In this document: positions 5,257 through 7,948 of the stretch, piece by piece | How the letters are laid out: each line of letters opens with the position of its first letter | How positions within the stretch are numbered: position 1 is the stretch's first letter | DNA from: Spirochaetaceae bacterium | GTDB lineage: Bacteria > Spirochaetota > Spirochaetia > Treponematales > Breznakiellaceae | Direction: 5' to 3' | Assembly (NCBI GenBank): GCA_031278575.1 | Contig: JAITKD010000236.1 | Location: 1-7,948, forward strand | DNA length: 7,948 bases | The notes under the pieces: model-generated | What the model saw: only the letters and a program-made list of their open reading frames with translations | Database searches by the model: none | Told to the model about the DNA's origin: nothing | Translations under genes and position numbers: made by a program

Positions 5257-7192
5257 AATCCGGGGAAAGGATCCCAAAAGAAGTAAAAAAAATCCCAAAA
5301 ACAACCAATTCCCCTTTGGAGGGCCCCAATCACCCTTTCCCAAAAATTGGGGAGGATGGAAATTTTCTATTATTTATGTGCTTATCCTGGTGGTAGGGAT
5401 GAGCCTTTTTAACTATGTTTTTATGAGCCAGGTGAATCCCACCATTGACTTTTCCGATTTTAAGGCGAAAATAGCCTCCGGGGAGATTAAACGGGTGGAG
5501 TTGACCGACGCCTATTTTACCGGATATACCACCCTCCGGCGGAATTCCCGGATGAGCTTTTCCCTTCGGGGGCCCTATGCCGCTTCCACTGAGGAGGCGT
5601 ACCGGACGGTTCCCATCAACGACCCCGAAATTATCAAACTTATGGATGAACGGGGGGTTTCCTATTACGCGGTTTCCCGGGAGGGGAGCGCGATCCTCAA
5701 TATTATTTTTAGCTGGGTTCTGCCCATTGGGATTTTGTTTTTTATCTGGCGTTTTTTTATGAAACGCCTGGGAAATATGGGGGGAAACGTCCTGTCGGTG
5801 GGGCAGAACAAGGCGGTGATCGTGGCCGAGGGGGATATTGTTACCCGGTTCGGCGACGTGGCCGGGGTGGACGAGGCCAAGGACGAGTTGGTGGAGGTGG
5901 TGGATTTTCTTAAAACCCCGAAAAAATACACCGACATTGGGGGCAAGATACCCAAGGGGGTGCTGCTGGTGGGGCCTCCGGGTACGGGGAAGACCCTTTT
6001 GGCCCGGGCCGTGGCCGGGGAAGCGGGGGTGTCCTTTTTCCGGATGAGCGGCGCCGATTTTGTGGAGATGTTCGTGGGGGTCGGCGCGGCCCGGGTGCGG
6101 GATCTTTTCAAGCAGGCCCGGGAAAAGGCCCCCTGTATCATCTTTATCGATGAATTGGACGCCATCGGCAAAAGCCGGATCAACAACATCGCCGGGGGGA
6201 ACGATGAACGGGAGCAGACCCTGAACCAGCTTCTGGTGGAAATGGACGGCTTTGACGCCACCAGCGGCCTTATCATCCTGGCGGCCACCAACAGGCCCGA
6301 TGTGCTGGACCCGGCCCTGCTCCGGCCCGGCCGTTTCGACCGGCAGGTACTGGTGGACCGGCCGGACCTTAAGGGCCGGGAGGCGATCCTGCGGATCCAT
6401 GCCAAGGCCGTAAAACTCGACCCCCTGGTGGACCTGGACGCGGTTGCCCGGGGAACCTCCGGCTTTGTGGGGGCGGACCTGGCGAACATCGTCAACGAAG
6501 CGGCCCTCCTCGCGGTCCGGGCCGGGCGGAAGCTGGTAGCCCAAAAAGACTTTGAGGAGGCCATTGAAAAAACCGTGGCGGGGCTCCAGAAGAAAAACCG
6601 GATCATTTCCCCGGAGGAACGGCGGATCGTGGCCTTCCACGAAACCGGCCATGCCCTGATAGCGGCCTTTACCCCCGGCTCCGATCCGGTGCAGAAAATC
6701 TCCATCGTGCCCCGGGGCTTTGGGGCCCTGGGTTATACCCTCCAGATGCCGGTGGAGGATCGGTACCTGATGACCGAGGAGGAGCTTCTGGGGAAAATCA
6801 ACGTCCTCCTGGGGGGGCGGGCCGCGGAGGATCTGGTCTTCGACAAGATTTCCACCGGCGCGGCCAATGATCTTACCAAGGCCGCGGATATAGCCCGCAG
6901 GATGATCACCGATTACGGCATGAGCATCCGCTTCAAAAATGTGGCCTTAACCCAGCGGGGGGGGAATATGCTGGGGTTCCGGGAACCGGAACCAAGCCTC
7001 CACCGGGAGTATTCGGAATCAACCCAGCAGTACATTGATGAGGAAATAGCCCGCATTATGGAAAGACAGTACGCCGAGGTTAAAGAGAATCTCAACCGAA
7101 ACCGGCCCCTTTTAGACCGGGTGGCGGAACTGCTCCTGGAAAAGGAATCCCTGGACGAAAAGGAATTTAAGGCCCTTATCGCGGGGGAATGA
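5249..7192 (+). CDS. ftsH: ATP-dependent zinc metalloprotease FtsH
   Basis: FtsH is a membrane-anchored AAA+ protease that forms hexamers and degrades misassembled membrane proteins and selected cytosolic regulators. Using ATG 5249, the protein has 647 residues, typical of the family. This start is preceded by GAGGAG at a seven-base spacing; an in-frame ATG at 5219 lacks a clear Shine-Dalgarno sequence. After a basic N-terminus ([12 protein letters not shown]), TM1 lies at about 39-58, the periplasmic domain at about 60-148 and TM2 at about 150-170. The AAA module shows Walker A GPPGTGKT (242-249), the pore loop MFVG (274-277), Walker B IIFIDE (297-302) and the second region of homology [18 protein letters not shown] (348-365). 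The protease domain has the zinc motif HETGH (464-468) and a likely third ligand Asp541 in GAANDLTKA. All key residues are present. The start overlaps the end of mscS. Confidence 0.97.
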   Translation: MNEIRGKDPKRSKKNPKNNQFPFGGPQSPFPKNWGGWKFSIIYVLILVVGMSLFNYVFMSQVNPTIDFSDFKAKIASGEIKRVELTDAYFTGYTTLRRNSRMSFSLRGPYAASTEEAYRTVPINDPEIIKLMDERGVSYYAVSREGSAILNIIFSWVLPIGILFFIWRFFMKRLGNMGGNVLSVGQNKAVIVAEGDIVTRFGDVAGVDEAKDELVEVVDFLKTPKKYTDIGGKIPKGVLLVGPPGTGKTLLARAVAGEAGVSFFRMSGADFVEMFVGVGAARVRDLFKQAREKAPCIIFIDELDAIGKSRINNIAGGNDEREQTLNQLLVEMDGFDATSGLIILAATNRPDVLDPALLRPGRFDRQVLVDRPDLKGREAILRIHAKAVKLDPLVDLDAVARGTSGFVGADLANIVNEAALLAVRAGRKLVAQKDFEEAIEKTVAGLQKKNRIISPEERRIVAFHETGHALIAAFTPGSDPVQKISIVPRGFGALGYTLQMPVEDRYLMTEEELLGKINVLLGGRAAEDLVFDKISTGAANDLTKAADIARRMITDYGMSIRFKNVALTQRGGNMLGFREPEPSLHREYSESTQQYIDEEIARIMERQYAEVKENLNRNRPLLDRVAELLLEKESLDEKEFKALIAGE

Positions 7193-7310
7193 ACCTCCCC
7201 GCCGCGGCGCATCTCCGCGCAAGGGATTGGAGGGCGGCGGCCCGACGGCTCCTTGGCGGAGCCCCCAAAAGCCCGGTTCCCGGCGTAAAGCGCCGCCGGA
7301 AACACGCCCG
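7193..7310. other. GC-rich spacer after ftsH with two hairpins
   Basis: No gene is supported. GGCTCC (7247-7252) pairs with GGAGCC (7258-7263), and CGGCG (7281-7285) pairs with CGCCG (7291-7295) around TAAAG. Neither is followed by a T-run, so I do not call an intrinsic terminator for ftsH. Confidence 0.35.
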
Positions 7311-7400
7311 AATCATCTGAAAAAATCTTGGTAACGGTACAACCCTGCGGAAGGGCGGATAGGGCATATTTGGGGAGACCGGTATGGGTCGTCTTCTATG
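7311..7400 (+). pseudogene. Decayed second copy of the RAYT-like gene
   Basis: In one frame, 7335-7397 reads RYNPAEGRIGHIWGDRYGSS, matching RYNRLDGRIGHIWGDRYGSR of the intact gene at 1161-1679. The 13 residues GRIGHIWGDRYGS are identical. The nucleotide sequences of that block differ at six positions, all synonymous by my count. Immediately before it an in-frame TAA (7332-7334) stands where the intact gene has a Gln codon, and upstream CTG AAA AAA is a plausible remnant of the LKQ segment. The rest of the N-terminal half and the C-terminal tail cannot be recognised. After the match the frame runs on to a TGA at 7443-7445 without similarity. No inverted arms are visible around it. Confidence 0.75.
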
Positions 7401-7492
7401 ATAAAAGTCAAATGGTTTTTGCGAATTCCTCCTCATAAAGATTGATTTCTCAAAAATTTTTATCCTTCGGCGGAACTCCGGTATAGGGTGCC

Positions 7493-7771
7493 ATGCGTCT
7501 ATTCGGGGTGATAACCATTAAAGGCTCCCCCATTGATCAAATGCGGTTACCGGTTGTTAATCGTGGTTACGGGGTCAGTTTCTGCCCCAGATCCACAACA
7601 ACCGGCAACTGTTCTTCCGAACACGTGTATTATACCGGACAACCGCAGGTTTATCATAGCTTCGTGGTTAAAAATTCCTCTGCGTTTATCCTGCCGGATG
7701 AGAGAAATATATTGACCATGCCCATAAAAAATGTTTTATTAAAAGAAGGGTGTGAGTTACATTTGCGCTGA
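7493..7771 (+). CDS. Hypothetical 92-residue ORF, doubtful
   Basis: I do not recognise this protein. It has no signal peptide or membrane helix, three scattered Cys residues, and a mixed, rather AT-rich codon choice unlike ftsH. The Shine-Dalgarno sequence is weak (AGGG four bases before ATG). It ends 12 bases before the start of the next gene and in the same frame. It contains the hairpin GGGG-T-CAG / CTG-CCCC at 7571-7588. It may be a real small gene, the remnant of a larger one, or chance. Confidence 0.3.
   Translation: MRLFGVITIKGSPIDQMRLPVVNRGYGVSFCPRSTTTGNCSSEHVYYTGQPQVYHSFVVKNSSAFILPDERNILTMPIKNVLLKEGCELHLR
7571..7588. repeat. Imperfect palindrome sharing GGGGTCAG with the REP-like cores
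   Basis: GGGGTCAG, TTT, CTGCCCC: seven base pairs with a single T bulge. It begins like the cores at 1560 and 1593 but the right half differs, so the relation is uncertain. It lies about 170 bp after the decayed RAYT copy. Confidence 0.3.
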
Positions 7772-7783
7772 ACGGGGTTATTT

Positions 7784-7948
7784 ATGCGATTCCGAAACAC
7801 ATGGCGGAGTATTTTTCTAATAGTTTTTTGTATAATCCTTTTTCCTTTTAATATAAACGCCCAGGATGTTGAGGAACCGAGTGGATCGGACCCGGTGGAA
7901 GAAATTATCTCGGAGATTTCCGAACCGGAAGCTAAACTCGAAACCTTT
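7784..7948 (+). CDS. N-terminus of an exported protein (partial, runs off window)
   Basis: Fifty-five residues are visible. The start MRFRNTWRSIFLIVFCIILF has a basic n-region and a hydrophobic core (about 9-21), followed by PFNINA with a likely signal peptidase I site after Ala26. No lipobox Cys follows, so a periplasmic or outer-membrane protein is likelier than a lipoprotein. The mature part begins QDVEEPSGSDPVEEIISEIS and is strongly acidic. The Shine-Dalgarno sequence is weak (GGGG, about eight bases before ATG). The family cannot be told from this much sequence. Confidence 0.7.
   Translation, partial: MRFRNTWRSIFLIVFCIILFPFNINAQDVEEPSGSDPVEEIISEISEPEAKLETF

Noticed and set aside
5330..6705. 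Antisense ORFs of 440 and 346 residues across ftsH
   Set aside because: They are low-complexity, Pro-, His-, Arg- or Ser-rich shadows of the ftsH reading frame.
7761..7786. TGA readthrough joining the 92-residue ORF to the exported protein, since both are in the same frame
   Set aside because: A clean N-terminal signal peptide begins at 7784, which makes a fused product implausible; no selenocysteine-type stem was seen after the TGA.
1..7948. CRISPR array, tRNA or rRNA genes
   Set aside because: There are no regularly spaced short direct repeats, and I found no tRNA cloverleaf or rRNA-like sequence.

Overview
The window most likely comes from a spirochaete of the genus Treponema, of the GC-rich insect-gut kind. 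This rests on the mix of gene families, a permissive spirochaete-type lipobox, a treponemal-style beta repeat in a lipoprotein, and a short RAYT-like (REP-associated transposase-like) protein. It is inferred without a database search. The conserved genes are GC-rich, while intergenic pieces and the last 50 or so codons of mscS are AT-rich.

Left part (1-1955). A partial lipoprotein gene runs leftward out of the window (1-534, -) from a good promoter. Behind it lies the C-terminal remnant of a D12-class DNA adenine methyltransferase (656-912, -), broken by two apparent single-base deletions and cut off next to a repeat. Positions 940-1920 form one unit: two inverted arms of 147 bp, rich in hairpins, enclose a RAYT-like gene (1161-1679, +). 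In that protein both the HUH motif and the catalytic tyrosine position are substituted. Two palindromes with the core GGGGTCAGACCCC lie inside its 3' coding end.

Middle part (1956-7192). A galactokinase gene (1956-3287, -) is divergent from a DUF432-like gene (3358-4113, +). Then come a 282-bp gap with a long hairpin and a possible promoter, an MscS-family channel gene (4396-5256, +), and ftsH (5249-7192, +). The ftsH start overlaps the end of the channel gene by 8 bp, so the two are probably translationally coupled. These three genes look like a membrane-stress group: a cytosolic protein of unknown role, a tension-gated channel and a membrane quality-control protease.

Right part (7193-7948). 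A decayed copy of the RAYT-like gene (about 7311-7400) follows ftsH. It is recognisable by a 13-residue block identical in protein to the intact copy, with only synonymous base differences. A doubtful 92-residue ORF and the start of an exported protein (7784 onward) close the window.

The most interesting item is the RAYT-like unit with its structured inverted arms. It looks like a REPtron (a RAYT gene flanked by its REP-type repeats) whose protein has lost the chemistry of the family, yet the comparison with the second copy suggests past selection on its sequence.
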